64,000 bases of DNA from Pseudoglutamicibacter cumminsii (GTDB lineage: Bacteria > Actinomycetota > Actinomycetes > Actinomycetales > Micrococcaceae): NCBI RefSeq assembly GCF_003143995.1, contig NZ_QFWG01000001.1:1-64000 (forward strand). The letters run 5' to 3'. The first letter of the stretch is position 1; every line of letters starts with the position of its first letter. Positions 7,809-21,406 of this stretch are shown in pieces. Made by a program: the position numbers and the translations under genes. The notes below the pieces were generated by a model. That model had not been told where the DNA came from. It searched no databases and was given only the letters and a program-made list of their open reading frames with translations.

Positions 7809-9532
7809 TCGAGTCCGTCAACATCCGTGGCCTCGGTGTTATCGAGGAAGCCTCCTTGCCGTTCGGTCCGGGACTGACCGTGGTGACGGGTGAAACCGGT
7901 GCAGGTAAGACGATGGTCGTGACGGCGCTCGGGCTGATCTCCGGGACGCGCGCCGATTCCGGTGTGGTGCGCCGCGGCCAAGATGCTGCGGTCGTGGAAG
8001 CCACCGTGGTGGGTGCGCCAGACGACGCCGCGTTTCAGATCGCTTCCGAAGCTGGCGCCGAAACCGACGGGGAAGATGACGAATCGGTCCTGTATCTTTC
8101 CCGCACGATCGCGGCGAAAGGCCGCAGCCGAGCACACGCGGGTGGGCGAGCCGTGCCGGTTGCAGTGCTGGGGCGCATCGGCGAATCCCTCTTGACAGTG
8201 CACGGGCAGACCGATCAGTTGCGTCTCCGGGGCGCGGCTGAACAGAGGGCTGCGCTCGACGCCTTCGCTGGCTCCGAACTCGCGGCGGCGCTCGCCGAAT
8301 ATAAGGACGTGTACCGGGATCTCAAGGCGGCACGCGCGGAGCTGGCTGACGTCGAGCAGAACCGCTACGAACGTCAGATGGAAGAGCAGACCCTACAGGC
8401 CGCTCTCGAAGAGATCGATGCGGTGGACCCGCAAAAGGGCGAAGCTCAAGAGCTCGATGCGCGCGCTCACAAGCTTAGCCACATCGAGGAACTCCGTACC
8501 GCTTCGGCCACCGCGCACGCCGCGCTGGTGTCCGAAGAGATCGGTGAAGCGGTCGATGTCGTCTCACTTCTGGATGCTGCTCAGAGAGCGCTCGAAGCAG
8601 TTGACAGCCAGGACCCTGCGCTGGCCGAACAGACCCAGCGCTTGCGGGAAGTCGGCTACGTGATCTCCGACATCGCGACCGAGCTCGCGAGCTACCAGCA
8701 GAGCCTCGACGCCGACGGGCCAGCTGAGCTCGCTGCTGTCGAGGAGCGGCGCGCAGCGCTCAACGCGTTGACGCGCAAATATGCTCCCGATGTGGATGCC
8801 GTGATCGAGTGGGCGGCCAAGGCACGTGCCCGGCACCTCGAACTCATCGACGACCCGAGCCGCGTCGAGGAACTGACTCAGAAAGTCGAAGAGCTCAGCT
8901 CGGAACTCAGCGAACACGCTGAGAAGGTCCACGAGCTGCGTTCTGAGGCCGCGCAGCGGCTTGCCCAGAACGTAGACGAAGAACTTGCTGCACTTGCGAT
9001 GCCGAACGCTCACCTCACTATCCAGGTGACCGAGACCGAACCGGGGCCGCACGGTGCCGACGAGGTCGCGTTCCTACTCGCCCCGCACCCTGGGGCTGAC
9101 CCGCGTCCACTCGGCAAGGGAGCCTCAGGCGGTGAGCTGTCCCGAGTCATGCTGGCTCTTGAAGTCGTGCTAGCAGCAACCGATCCGGTCCCGACGTTCA
9201 TCTTCGACGAAGTCGACGCCGGAGTCGGTGGGGAAGCGGCCGTGGAAATCGGCCGCCGGTTGGCCCGGCTTGCCCGCCACGTCCAGGTCATCGTGGTGAC
9301 CCACCTGCCGCAGGTTGCCGCGTTCGGCGACCAGCACCTCACGATCAACAAGACCAGCCACAGCGACGGTGCCGACGGGTTCACGACATCGGACATCAAG
9401 GCACTCAGCGAGGACGAGCGGGTCAAGGAACTCGCCCGGATGCTTGCAGGCCAATCGGAATCCGAGGCGGCACGCGCGCACGCGCAAGAGCTGCTCACCG
9501 ACGCCGCGCGCGAACGCAACGAAGCCAACTGA
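7805..9532 (+). CDS. recN: DNA repair protein RecN
   Basis: A 575-residue SMC-like ATPase for double-strand break repair. Walker A is GETGAGKT (residues 29-36), a long coiled-coil central region spans about residues 160-380, and the C-terminal half carries the ABC signature (ASGGELSR) and Walker B (TFIFDEVDAGVGG). Starts within the nadK stop. The tlyA-nadK-recN order is widely conserved in actinobacteria. No clear mycobacterial-type LexA box was seen nearby, so SOS control is not evident; the gene would be read from upstream. Confidence 0.95.
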   Translation: MIESVNIRGLGVIEEASLPFGPGLTVVTGETGAGKTMVVTALGLISGTRADSGVVRRGQDAAVVEATVVGAPDDAAFQIASEAGAETDGEDDESVLYLSRTIAAKGRSRAHAGGRAVPVAVLGRIGESLLTVHGQTDQLRLRGAAEQRAALDAFAGSELAAALAEYKDVYRDLKAARAELADVEQNRYERQMEEQTLQAALEEIDAVDPQKGEAQELDARAHKLSHIEELRTASATAHAALVSEEIGEAVDVVSLLDAAQRALEAVDSQDPALAEQTQRLREVGYVISDIATELASYQQSLDADGPAELAAVEERRAALNALTRKYAPDVDAVIEWAAKARARHLELIDDPSRVEELTQKVEELSSELSEHAEKVHELRSEAAQRLAQNVDEELAALAMPNAHLTIQVTETEPGPHGADEVAFLLAPHPGADPRPLGKGASGGELSRVMLALEVVLAATDPVPTFIFDEVDAGVGGEAAVEIGRRLARLARHVQVIVVTHLPQVAAFGDQHLTINKTSHSDGADGFTTSDIKALSEDERVKELARMLAGQSESEAARAHAQELLTDAARERNEAN

Positions 9533-9572
9533 AACTCAACGTCAGCGACTCAAGCACGGTAACGAGGAGCCC

Positions 9573-10244
9573 ATGTCCACGCATCAGCCAGAGCATCAGG
9601 CCGAGACCAGCGCACACGAACTGGGTGACGTCCGGGTTCCCGCGGCTGTCACTCACGCAGAAACCGTGTTCGACGGAGCGATCTTCGACATCACCCGCGA
9701 AACATTCACGATGCCAGGGGAGGACGCGCCCATCACGCGCGAATTCATGACCCACCCGGGCGCAGTGGGAATCCTCGCCGTGGACGAACACGGCCGGATC
9801 CTGCTTCAGAAGCAACGCCGCCAGCCCGTCCGCGCCGAACTGTGGGAAGTCCCAGCAGGGCTGCTCGACGTCGAAGGTGAACCAGCGCTGGACGCCGCGC
9901 GCCGCGAACTCGCAGAAGAAGCCGACCTCCGCGCCGATACCTGGCACGTGCTTGCAGACCACTACATGTCGCCCGGATGCTCCTCCGAGGCGATGCGCAT
10001 CTACCTTGCGCAAGACCTCCACGAGATCCCCGAAAACGAACGCCACGAACGCACCGAAGAAGAAGCGTTCCTCGAACCACAATGGGTTCCGTTCGAAGAC
10101 GCCGTCACAGCGGTATTGAGCGGCCGCATCGGTAACCCGACCACCGTCGTCGGGATCCTCGCGCTCGCCGCTCACAAGGCCCGCGGCAACCAAACCCTAC
10201 GGCCAGCCGATGCGCCATGGCCAGCGCGCCCACACCATGCGTGA
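9573..10244 (+). CDS. Nudix hydrolase, ADP-ribose pyrophosphatase type
   Basis: A 223-residue Nudix protein. The box has E, seven residues, then RELAEEADL, with the preceding glycine shifted by one residue and alanine in place of the usual EExG glycine, so the motif is slightly atypical. The preceding block (QKQRRQPV...WEVPAGLL) is typical of ADP-ribose pyrophosphatases. The ATG at 9573 has GAGGAG seven bases upstream. Lies 40 bp after recN and overlaps xerD by 8 bases. Confidence 0.87.
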   Translation: MSTHQPEHQAETSAHELGDVRVPAAVTHAETVFDGAIFDITRETFTMPGEDAPITREFMTHPGAVGILAVDEHGRILLQKQRRQPVRAELWEVPAGLLDVEGEPALDAARRELAEEADLRADTWHVLADHYMSPGCSSEAMRIYLAQDLHEIPENERHERTEEEAFLEPQWVPFEDAVTAVLSGRIGNPTTVVGILALAAHKARGNQTLRPADAPWPARPHHA

Positions 10245-11220
10245 GGCCGCGACGACGCCGCTTGAAAAAAGCGCGGAGATCTACCTGCAGCATCTCGTGG
10301 TTGAGCGAGGCCTGTCGGCCAACACCGTCGCGGCTTATCGGCGGGATATCCGCCGCTACACGGACTTCTTGGCTAGCCAAGGCATAACGCAAGCCAGCGA
10401 TATCACCCCGCAGAACATCAGCGCGTTCCAGCAGTCCCTCCGCGACGGAGCAGACGGCAAGAAGCCGCTAGCCGCCCGATCCGCGGCCCGCACGATCGTC
10501 GCAGTGCGTGGAATGCATACGTTCTGGGCGATGGAAGGCATTACGGCCGATAACCCTGCGGCCGATATCCACCCCAACGCCGTGCCCCAGCAACTGCCGA
10601 AAGCTCTGAGCGTTCCGGAAGTCGCGCGCCTCATCGACGCACCCGACACCTCAACTCCGGGAGGCCTGCGAGACCGCGCGCTCATCGAATTCTTGTACGC
10701 AACCGGGGCACGCGCATCGGAAGCGGTGGGCCTCGATGTCGACGATCTGAGCCTCATCCTTGACGGCAACTCAAGCCCTGCCGACCTCGATGAGGACGGG
10801 AACAAGCTTCCCTCTGTGGTGAGGGTCCGAGGCAAAGGCGACAAGGAACGCTACGTTCCGTTGGGTAGCTACGCGGTCGATGCGCTTAATGCCTATCTCG
10901 TGCGTGGACGGCCCGCGCTTGCGGCGAAAGGCAAAGGCAGCCCCGCGCTGTTCCTCAACCAACGCGGCGGCCGGCTTTCGCGCCAGTCCGTTTTCAACAG
11001 CGTCACCGCAGCCGCGAGCAAAGCTAAGCTGACACAAGAAATCAGTCCGCACACCCTGCGTCACTCGTTTGCGACCCACCTCATCAGCGGCGGAGCGGAC
11101 GTCCGCGTGGTCCAGGAACTGCTCGGGCATGCATCCGTGACCACGACCCAGGTCTATACGATGGTCACCGCGGAGACGCTGCGCGAGGTCTTCGCAACCT
11201 CCCACCCGCGGGCCCGCTGA
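10237..11220 (+). CDS. xerD: Site-specific tyrosine recombinase XerD
   Basis: A 327-residue chromosome dimer resolution recombinase. The N-terminal SAM-like core-binding domain covers about residues 10-105. The catalytic set is complete: R159 (TGARASE), K200 (RGKGDKER), H272/R275 (HTLRHSF), H298 (LLGHAS) and nucleophile Y307. An insertion rich in D/P (about residues 173-192) lies between the arginine and lysine motifs. Start at 10237 gives an 8-base overlap with the Nudix gene; the frame stays open to 10210. It acts with XerC (not in the window) at dif. Confidence 0.93.
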   Translation: MREAATTPLEKSAEIYLQHLVVERGLSANTVAAYRRDIRRYTDFLASQGITQASDITPQNISAFQQSLRDGADGKKPLAARSAARTIVAVRGMHTFWAMEGITADNPAADIHPNAVPQQLPKALSVPEVARLIDAPDTSTPGGLRDRALIEFLYATGARASEAVGLDVDDLSLILDGNSSPADLDEDGNKLPSVVRVRGKGDKERYVPLGSYAVDALNAYLVRGRPALAAKGKGSPALFLNQRGGRLSRQSVFNSVTAAASKAKLTQEISPHTLRHSFATHLISGGADVRVVQELLGHASVTTTQVYTMVTAETLREVFATSHPRAR

Positions 11221-11253
11221 GCCGAACGGCTTACGAACATTGCGCCGAACGGC

Positions 11254-12597
11254 CTAAATTCCAAGAATCACAGACGCGATGCCGAAATAGATGAGCAGGC
11301 CTGTCGCATCGCAGAACGTTGAAATAAACGGGTTAGAAAACACGGCAGGGTCGGCGCCGACCTTCTTGGCGATGATCGGCATCATGCCGCCCACCACAGC
11401 CGCTTGAACACACACCGCAAGCAATGTCAGTCCGATCACGGTCCCGAACGTGAATCCGTAAATGAAACCGGTGATGACAAACGCGAGCGAACCCAGAATC
11501 AATCCGAGAACAAAACCGACCCGCAACTCACGCCAAATCACCTTAGGCAAGTCACGGATACGAACCTCACCGACCGCAAGCGCACGCGTCACAGTGGTCG
11601 CAGCCTGGTTACCGGTGTTACCGCCCGTGCCCGTGAGCAACGGGATGAACAGTGCAAGGATCACGACCGTCGACAGCTTGTCTTCGAACAGATCCAGCAC
11701 CTTGACCGTCAACGCCGCAGACAACGCGAGCATCACAAGCCACACAACGCGCGACTGAACAATCCGCATGATCGAAGACGAGAGGTAAGACTTCTCGAGC
11801 GGCTCCGCACCACCAGAACGAGCCGCGTCTTCCGCGTCTTCTTCGTTGATGATCTCAACCGCATCGTCATAGGTTAAAACACCAAGCAAGCGGTGCTCAG
11901 CATCCACGATCGGCATCGCAAGTAACTTGCCGCCCAAGAAGCGGCGCGCGGTCTCTTCACGAGGATCCGTAGCGTGCGCTGACTCGGCCTCGCGCATGAT
12001 CTCCCGGACGGTCATGTCATCGTCCGAAGACAACAGACGGCGCAGCCCCGTGACACCCAGAAGGATGCGGGAGTCATCCAAAACCGGAAGCAGATAAATC
12101 GTTTCCGGCTCGTCGATGTGCGCTTTGACGTGGTCGATCGCGCGCCGCACCGTCCACTCCGGGTGCAACCACAGCACCTCGGGCGACATGTAGCGGCCGA
12201 TCGCGTCCTCGGGATAACCGAGCACCGTGGTGGTCATGGTGCGCTGTTCAAGATCCAGCCCAGACATCAGGCGGTCAGCGACCTTAGCCGGAAGCTCATC
12301 GAACAGGGACGCACGGTCGTCCGGATCGAGCTCGTTGAAGATCTCAAAAATCTCGCCGTGCCGCAGCTCAGCGATCAACTCGGCCTGGGTTGCAGGGGAG
12401 AGGCTTTCGAAAACCGCGAGCGCCGTGTCCTTGTCTAGAACGCGGTACACGATCGCCGCCTGGTCGGTCGGCAGCGTCTTCATGAGGTAGGCCATGTCGT
12501 GCGTTGGCACCTTGCGCGCAAGGTGGCCAAGCTTGACCAGCTCGGCTTCATTACGCGGGTGGTCGCGCAGCGAATCGATCAGCTGATCCATCGTCAT
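11254..12597 (-). CDS. mgtE: Magnesium transporter MgtE
   Basis: A 447-residue MgtE magnesium channel: N-terminal helical superfamily domain (residues about 1-130), two CBS domains (about 130-255), plug helix, and a C-terminal pore domain of five membrane helices containing GTGGNTGNQAATT. The start has GAGGAG upstream and an in-frame ATG two codons in. It converges on xerD with only 33 bp between; that gap contains two GCCGAACGGC mini-hairpins. No M-box riboswitch is visible in the short leader. Confidence 0.93.
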   Translation of the reverse strand: MTMDQLIDSLRDHPRNEAELVKLGHLARKVPTHDMAYLMKTLPTDQAAIVYRVLDKDTALAVFESLSPATQAELIAELRHGEIFEIFNELDPDDRASLFDELPAKVADRLMSGLDLEQRTMTTTVLGYPEDAIGRYMSPEVLWLHPEWTVRRAIDHVKAHIDEPETIYLLPVLDDSRILLGVTGLRRLLSSDDDMTVREIMREAESAHATDPREETARRFLGGKLLAMPIVDAEHRLLGVLTYDDAVEIINEEDAEDAARSGGAEPLEKSYLSSSIMRIVQSRVVWLVMLALSAALTVKVLDLFEDKLSTVVILALFIPLLTGTGGNTGNQAATTVTRALAVGEVRIRDLPKVIWRELRVGFVLGLILGSLAFVITGFIYGFTFGTVIGLTLLAVCVQAAVVGGMMPIIAKKVGADPAVFSNPFISTFCDATGLLIYFGIASVILGI

Positions 12598-12737
12598 GAT
12601 GACTCCTCACCCCGGGCTGACAACGCGGCAATAGACCGCCGCCGTTTACACCCTACCCGCAAAGATATAACCAACGATGCGGGAGCTGGCTGACGCGGTC
12701 AACGGCGCCTTTCAAGCCCTAAAGTTTCGAGTTTCAG

Positions 12738-12766
12738 TTGAGGGTCAAGGCTCGCCGAGATATAGG
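12738..12766 (+). promoter_or_regulatory. Promoter of the parA-scpAB run
   Basis: TTGAGG (12738-12743), 17-bp spacer, TATAGG (12761-12766), in the 268-bp divergent region between mgtE and the ParA gene. The region is AT-richer than its surroundings and otherwise shows no clear features. Confidence 0.45.
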
Positions 12767-12865
12767 GCAAAACCAGCTTTAATCACGGAAAAACCACTAG
12801 CCTTAAAACAGAGCACGCAAGCACATCACGACAACGAAACTCAGCACGGAAGGGCGGTCTCACCC

Positions 12866-13756
12866 GTGAGCGATCCAAACTCCTTTGGCCGAGTACCTGC
12901 GCCAGGCGGAATGCAGGAACTCAACGCCCTCGGACGCCCTCTGAGTAAGCTCCCTGAGCCACCTGTGCTGACCGAACACGGCCCGGCCCGCATCATCGCG
13001 ATGGTCAACCAGAAGGGCGGCGTCGGTAAGACGACGTCCTCGATCAACCTCGCAGCCTCACTCGCGGAACTCGGCCGACGCGTCCTCATCGTTGATTTCG
13101 ACCCGCAAGGTGCCGCATCGGCTGGCTTCGGCGTCAACCCGCACGAGCTCGACCTCACTGTCTACAACGTGCTCATGGAACGCCGCGTCGAGATCCGCGA
13201 CGCGATCCTGCAGACGGACGTCCAGAACATTGACCTGCTGCCGGCCAACATCGACCTCTCCGCAGCCGAAGTTCAGCTCGTCAACGAAGTTGCCCGCGAA
13301 CAGGTCCTCGCCTCGCAGTTGCGTAAAGTCTCCGACGACTACGACGTCATCATCATCGACTGCCAGCCGTCCCTCGGCCTGCTGACTGTCAACGCGCTCG
13401 CCGCAGCGCACGGCGTCATCATCCCGCTCACTGCGGAGTTCTTCGCGCTGCGTGCCGTGGCCCTGCTGATCGACACGATCGAAAAAGTCCAGGACCGCAT
13501 CAACCCTGACCTGCAGATCGATGGCGTGCTCGCAACGATGTATGACCAGCGCACTCTCCACTCGCGTGAAGTGCTGGGCCGCCTCGACGAAGCCTTCGGC
13601 GACAAACTGTTCGAAACCGTGATCCGCCGCACCGTGAAGTTCCCGGACGCAACGGTCGCGATGGAACCGATCACCGAATTCGCTCCATCGCACGCCGGAG
13701 CGCACGGCTACCGGCGCCTCGCTAAAGAGCTCATCGCGCGCGGCGGAGCTCCGTGA
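12866..13756 (+). CDS. ParA/Soj family ATPase upstream of scpAB
   Basis: A 296-residue deviant Walker ATPase: NQKGGVGKTT P-loop, VDFDPQGAAS Walker A' region, and DVIIIDCQPSLGLLT Walker B. A ParA-like gene in front of scpA and scpB is the standard actinobacterial order, suggesting a link to chromosome organisation, although this is not the parA of the oriC parAB pair. The GTG at 12866 is chosen because upstream sequence has non-coding character; the frame is open back to 12677 and the ribosome site (GGAAGG) is distant, so the start is uncertain. Confidence 0.88.
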   Translation: MSDPNSFGRVPAPGGMQELNALGRPLSKLPEPPVLTEHGPARIIAMVNQKGGVGKTTSSINLAASLAELGRRVLIVDFDPQGAASAGFGVNPHELDLTVYNVLMERRVEIRDAILQTDVQNIDLLPANIDLSAAEVQLVNEVAREQVLASQLRKVSDDYDVIIIDCQPSLGLLTVNALAAAHGVIIPLTAEFFALRAVALLIDTIEKVQDRINPDLQIDGVLATMYDQRTLHSREVLGRLDEAFGDKLFETVIRRTVKFPDATVAMEPITEFAPSHAGAHGYRRLAKELIARGGAP

Positions 13757-14640
13757 CACAGCAACCCGGCGCCGGACACGAGAGCACAGCTCCCAAAGCC
13801 CCCGGCCCGGCCGCGAGCGCAAACTTCCAAGTAACGCTCGAAAACTTCAACGGTCCCTTCGAGGTGCTCGTTGAGATGCTGAGCCGGCGCGACCTCGACA
13901 TCACCGAAGTTGCGCTCGCCGAAATCACCGACGAATTCGTCGCGTATCTGCGCACGCTTGCCGATGAAATCGGCGCAACGGTCCTGGACGAAACCACTGA
14001 GTTCCTCGTCGTGGCGTCAACTCTCCTGGACATGAAAGCCGCGCGTCTCCTTCCGCAAGGCGAAGTTGAAGACGCCGAGGACATCGAACGCCTTGAAGCG
14101 CGCGACCTTCTGTTCGCGCGGTTGCTCCAATACAAGGCGTACAAAGAAGCCGCGACTGTTCTGGAACACCTGCTGGAAGCGGGAAGCCGGTTTGTCCCGC
14201 GGCAGGTCAGGGCAGATGACCCCGATGTGCGCGAGCACCTTCCGGAACTCGAGTGGACGCACACTCCGGAACAGTTTGCGGCCATCGCCGCGAAGGCCCT
14301 CGCGCGCAAACACACTGCTGAGCCCGATGAGGTCGGCACGGACCATATCCACGACGCCCCGGTTTCGGTTGCCGAACAGGCACAACAGATCGCGGCACGG
14401 CTCCGCGCCGCCAAGGCGCTCACTTTTAGCGAGCTCACTGCCGACGCCGAAGCGTCCCTCGTTGTGGTCGCGCGCTTCCTCGCTTTGCTCGAAATGTATC
14501 GAGACCGCGCCGTGGATCTTGAACAGGAATCCCCGCTGACTGAGATCATGGTCGAATGGATCGCTACAGGCTCCGGAGAGTTCCGGGTCGCTGAATACGA
14601 CGGCGACGAGGAAGCCGCCTCACAAGGAGAAACCGCATGA
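13753..14640 (+). CDS. scpA: Segregation and condensation protein A
   Basis: A 295-residue ScpA kleisin that with ScpB joins the heads of SMC. The N-terminal signature FNGPFEVLVEMLSRRDLDI binds the SMC neck and the C-terminal winged helix covers the last 80 residues. Starts with GTG overlapping the ParA stop. The MTQQPGAGHESTAP leader is low-complexity. Confidence 0.93.
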   Translation: MTQQPGAGHESTAPKAPGPAASANFQVTLENFNGPFEVLVEMLSRRDLDITEVALAEITDEFVAYLRTLADEIGATVLDETTEFLVVASTLLDMKAARLLPQGEVEDAEDIERLEARDLLFARLLQYKAYKEAATVLEHLLEAGSRFVPRQVRADDPDVREHLPELEWTHTPEQFAAIAAKALARKHTAEPDEVGTDHIHDAPVSVAEQAQQIAARLRAAKALTFSELTADAEASLVVVARFLALLEMYRDRAVDLEQESPLTEIMVEWIATGSGEFRVAEYDGDEEAASQGETA

Positions 14641-15368
14641 GCGAAGAGACTGCCAACATCGAAGAACCACGCAACGGCGAAGCCCCAGGCAACATCGAAA
14701 AAGCAGACACGGCCGACGATGCGCAGGTTCGTGAAGGGCTCGAAGCCGTGCTGATGGTCGCCGACCGGCCGCTCACGGAAGCCGAGCTCGCTGAACTACT
14801 TGAGGTCGATGCGGTGGTCATCAGCCGCGTGCTCCACGAGCTCGCGGCGGAGTATGATGGAAAGTCGCGCTCCACGGGCCACAGCGACACCGACGAATCC
14901 AACACAGACGACGGCACCACAGACCAAGCCAACACAGGCGACGGCGATATCGACCAAGGCTTCAGCGTTCGCCGTGGCTTCCAGCTCCGCAGAGTAGGTG
15001 GCGGCTGGCGCATCGGGGCGCGGCAGGAGCATCGTGAGCTTGTGTCTCGCTTTGTTCTGGAAGGCCAAACGGCCAAGCTTTCAGCCGCCGCGATGGAAAC
15101 CCTGGCGATCATCGCGTACCGGCAGCCGGTGTCCCGGGCCCGCATCGCAAGCATCCGTGGAGTGAACGCGGACGGCGTGGTGCGCACCCTGATGACGCGC
15201 GGTTTGATCGAACAGGTCGCGACCGATGAAGTCACTGGGGCGGGTCTCTTTGGGACCACGCCGGTACTTCTGGAAAGATTAGGCGTAGACAGCCTCGAAG
15301 AACTTCCAGACCTGTCGCCACTTTTGCCAGGTGTTGAAAACTTGGATGATGTACTGCCCTCGTTGTGA
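14637..15368 (+). CDS. scpB: Segregation and condensation protein B
   Basis: A 243-residue ScpB with two winged-helix domains; typical blocks are GLEAVLMVADRPLTE and METLAIIAYRQPVSRA followed by IRGVNADGVVRTL. Between the domains there is a roughly 25-residue insertion of D, T, S, G and N (about residues 80-105) that lengthens the protein. ATGA overlap with scpA indicates coupled translation and equimolar assembly. Confidence 0.93.
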   Translation: MSEETANIEEPRNGEAPGNIEKADTADDAQVREGLEAVLMVADRPLTEAELAELLEVDAVVISRVLHELAAEYDGKSRSTGHSDTDESNTDDGTTDQANTGDGDIDQGFSVRRGFQLRRVGGGWRIGARQEHRELVSRFVLEGQTAKLSAAAMETLAIIAYRQPVSRARIASIRGVNADGVVRTLMTRGLIEQVATDEVTGAGLFGTTPVLLERLGVDSLEELPDLSPLLPGVENLDDVLPSL

Positions 15369-15421
15369 TAATGACGGCGACGGCGGAATAGTCATTCGCT
15401 AATCGAAGGACGTTGAGACGT

Positions 15422-16510
15422 ATGACTCGCCAGACTGGATCGAATTCGCGTGGGGGTTCGCGCCGCCGCGGGCAGGGTAAACCGAAGGAACAACCTAAGG
15501 GGTTCCAGGCGGGGCAGGTTCGCCGTGGTCATGCCCCGAAGCAGGATGAAGTAGACCAGTACGCGGGCGGTCAGAAACCTCAGCGTGGAGGCCACAAGGG
15601 CAACGCCCAGAAGCGTGGTGGCGCTAAAGGTAACGCCCAGCAGCGCGGTGGGCAGCAGCGCGGCCAGAAGCCGCGTGGTCCGCGTGCCTTCGCTGAGGAT
15701 CGCTTCAATGATCTTGGTCCGGTGCGTCGCCGACGCCGTGGCCCGTCGACCCCTGTTGATTCCGGCCCGCGCAAGGAGCACAGCGAGGGCGAGCGTTTGC
15801 AGAAGGTCATGGCTAACGCGGGTGTCGCATCGCGCCGTGCGAGTGAGGAGATCATCCTCGCGGGCCGTGTTGAGGTCAACCACCAGATCGTGACTGAGCT
15901 GGGCACGCGTGTGGATCCTGAGGTGGATGTGATCCACGTTGACGGCATCCGGCTACAACTCGACACGGAGAAGACCTACCTGGTGTTCAACAAGCCAGCC
16001 GGCGTTGTGACCTCGATGAACGACCCCGAGGGCCGCAAGGACATTTCCGATTTCTTGCGCGAGGGGCAGGCTGAGCGCTTGTATCACGTGGGCCGTCTGG
16101 ATTATGAGACGGAGGGCTTGCTGCTGTTGACCAACGATGGTGAGCTTGCGCACCGCTTGACGCACCCGTCGTTCGAAGTGTCTAAGACGTATTTGGTTCA
16201 GATCCGTGGCCCGTTGCCTGATGGTGTGGGTGCGCAGATGCGTGAAGGCATTGAGCTTGAGGACGGGTTGGCGAAGGTCGATTCGTTCCGTCTGGTTGAT
16301 GGCTCCGGTAAGGACTTGTTGGCTGAAGTGGTTTTGCATGAGGGCCGTAACCGGATTGTGCGCCGCCTGTTTGATGCGGTCGGTTTCCCGGTGCGCCGCC
16401 TGGTGCGGACTCAGATTGGCCCGATCACGCTGGGTCAGCAGCGCCAGGGTTCGGTGCGTCGCCTGAGCAAGACTGAGGTGGGGCATTTGCTAGCGGAAGT
16501 GGGTTTGTAG
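15422..16510 (+). CDS. rluB: 23S rRNA pseudouridine synthase RluB-type
   Basis: A 362-residue synthase. Residues 1 to about 115 are a basic G/R/Q-rich low-complexity leader with repeated KGNAQ-RGG units. Then come an S4 domain (ERLQKVMANAGVASRR) and the RsuA/RluB catalytic domain with the aspartate in VGRLDYETEGLLLL. The ATG at 15422 is chosen with GAAGGA 11 bases upstream; a TTG three codons earlier is possible. It follows scpB by 53 bp, the usual place in Gram-positives. Confidence 0.9.
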   Translation: MTRQTGSNSRGGSRRRGQGKPKEQPKGFQAGQVRRGHAPKQDEVDQYAGGQKPQRGGHKGNAQKRGGAKGNAQQRGGQQRGQKPRGPRAFAEDRFNDLGPVRRRRRGPSTPVDSGPRKEHSEGERLQKVMANAGVASRRASEEIILAGRVEVNHQIVTELGTRVDPEVDVIHVDGIRLQLDTEKTYLVFNKPAGVVTSMNDPEGRKDISDFLREGQAERLYHVGRLDYETEGLLLLTNDGELAHRLTHPSFEVSKTYLVQIRGPLPDGVGAQMREGIELEDGLAKVDSFRLVDGSGKDLLAEVVLHEGRNRIVRRLFDAVGFPVRRLVRTQIGPITLGQQRQGSVRRLSKTEVGHLLAEVGL

Positions 16511-16513
16511 GCC

Positions 16514-17613
16514 GTGGCTGAGGGGTACCTTCAGGGTCCTGTTCTGGTGATTGGGACGGGGCTTTTGGGCACGTCGGCGGCGCTGGGTTTGCGTGCTGCT
16601 GGCATTGAGGTTGGTTTGCGGGATGCCTCGCCGACCGCGCAGCGTATCGCGGTGGATATGGGCGCTGGCTTTTTGGCACCGCATGGCACGGATTTCGCGC
16701 CTTCTTTGGTGATCGTTGCTACGCCTCCGGATGTGACGCCGGGGATTATTGCGCAGGCTTTGGCGGAGTTCCCTGACGCGGTTGTGATTGATTTGGCCTC
16801 GGTCAAGGGGTCGATCATTGATGCGCTGAAGGCTTACGACGATGTGGCTGAGGCTGATCTGGCTCGTTACGTTGGTTGCCACCCGATGGCTGGGCGTGAG
16901 AAGTCTGGACCGGCGGCTGCCAGGGGTGCGTTGTTTACGGCGTCGCCGTGGGTTGTTGTTCCGCACGAGGGCTCTACGTCGCATGCGGTGAAGACCGCGA
17001 AGTCGGTGGGCTTGGATTTGGGTGCGTCGATCACGGTGATGGACGCTGAAACGCACGATGCGGCGGTTGCGTTGATTTCGCATTTCCCGCAGATCGCGTC
17101 TTCGCTTTTGGCGTCGAGGCTTTTGAACGCTCCGGCGTCGTCGTTGGCGTTGGCGGGGAATGGTTTGCGTGACACGACGCGGATCGCGGCGAGCGACCCG
17201 AGGTTGTGGATCCAGATTCTGGCGCATAATGCGCAGCAGTTGATCCCGATTTTGGAGGGTCTGCAGTCGGATCTGGATCGGTTGCTTGTCACGTTGCGTG
17301 ACCCGTTTGCTTCTGGTGCTGCGTTGGATCTTGCGGAGCTGATGACGGAAGGGAATCAGGGGCAGGCGCGGATTCCGGGTAAGCACGGCGCGCCTCCGCA
17401 GTCTTTCGCTACGGTTTCTGTGATTGTGAATGATGAGCCTGGTCAGGTGGCCCGTTTGTTGACTGACATGGGTGAGGCCGGCATCAATATGGAGGACCTG
17501 CGGATGGAGCATTCGTCGGGTTATGAGGTTGGTTTGGTTGAGATCCAGGTTCTGCCTGGGCGCCGCGATGAGCTTGTGTCTGTTTTGACGGGCTTGGATT
17601 GGAAGGTTGTGCA

Positions 17614-17617
<4 letters not shown>
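16514..17617 (+). CDS. tyrA: Prephenate dehydrogenase with C-terminal ACT domain
   Basis: A 367-residue enzyme of tyrosine synthesis converting prephenate to 4-hydroxyphenylpyruvate. The dinucleotide motif is [12 protein letters not shown] near the N-terminus; [14 protein letters not shown] is the prephenate dehydrogenase signature. A C-terminal ACT domain (about residues 295-367, [16 protein letters not shown]) probably gives feedback control. GTG start three bases after the rluB stop; the end overlaps cmk-der by GTGA. Confidence 0.92.
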
Positions 17618-21250
<3,633 letters not shown>

Positions 21251-21320
21251 TCAACGACGCGCCTAAACAGCCGCGCGACATCAGCGCATAATAAAACCGG
21301 CGCATAAAACCAGCACATAG

Positions 21321-21361
21321 CGACGGGGGCTGCGGTTCAGATTGAACCGCAGCCCCCGTCG
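21321..21361 (+). terminator. argG terminator
   Basis: A perfect 19-bp stem (21321-21339 with 21343-21361; CGACGGGGGCTGCGG...) and a GAT loop, followed by TTGTTGATAG. It lies between the convergent argG and permease genes and could serve both. Confidence 0.85.
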
Positions 21362-21406
21362 TTGTTGATAGCCCTGTTGCTGTTTATGGGGCGCTATGTA
21401 TGGCTT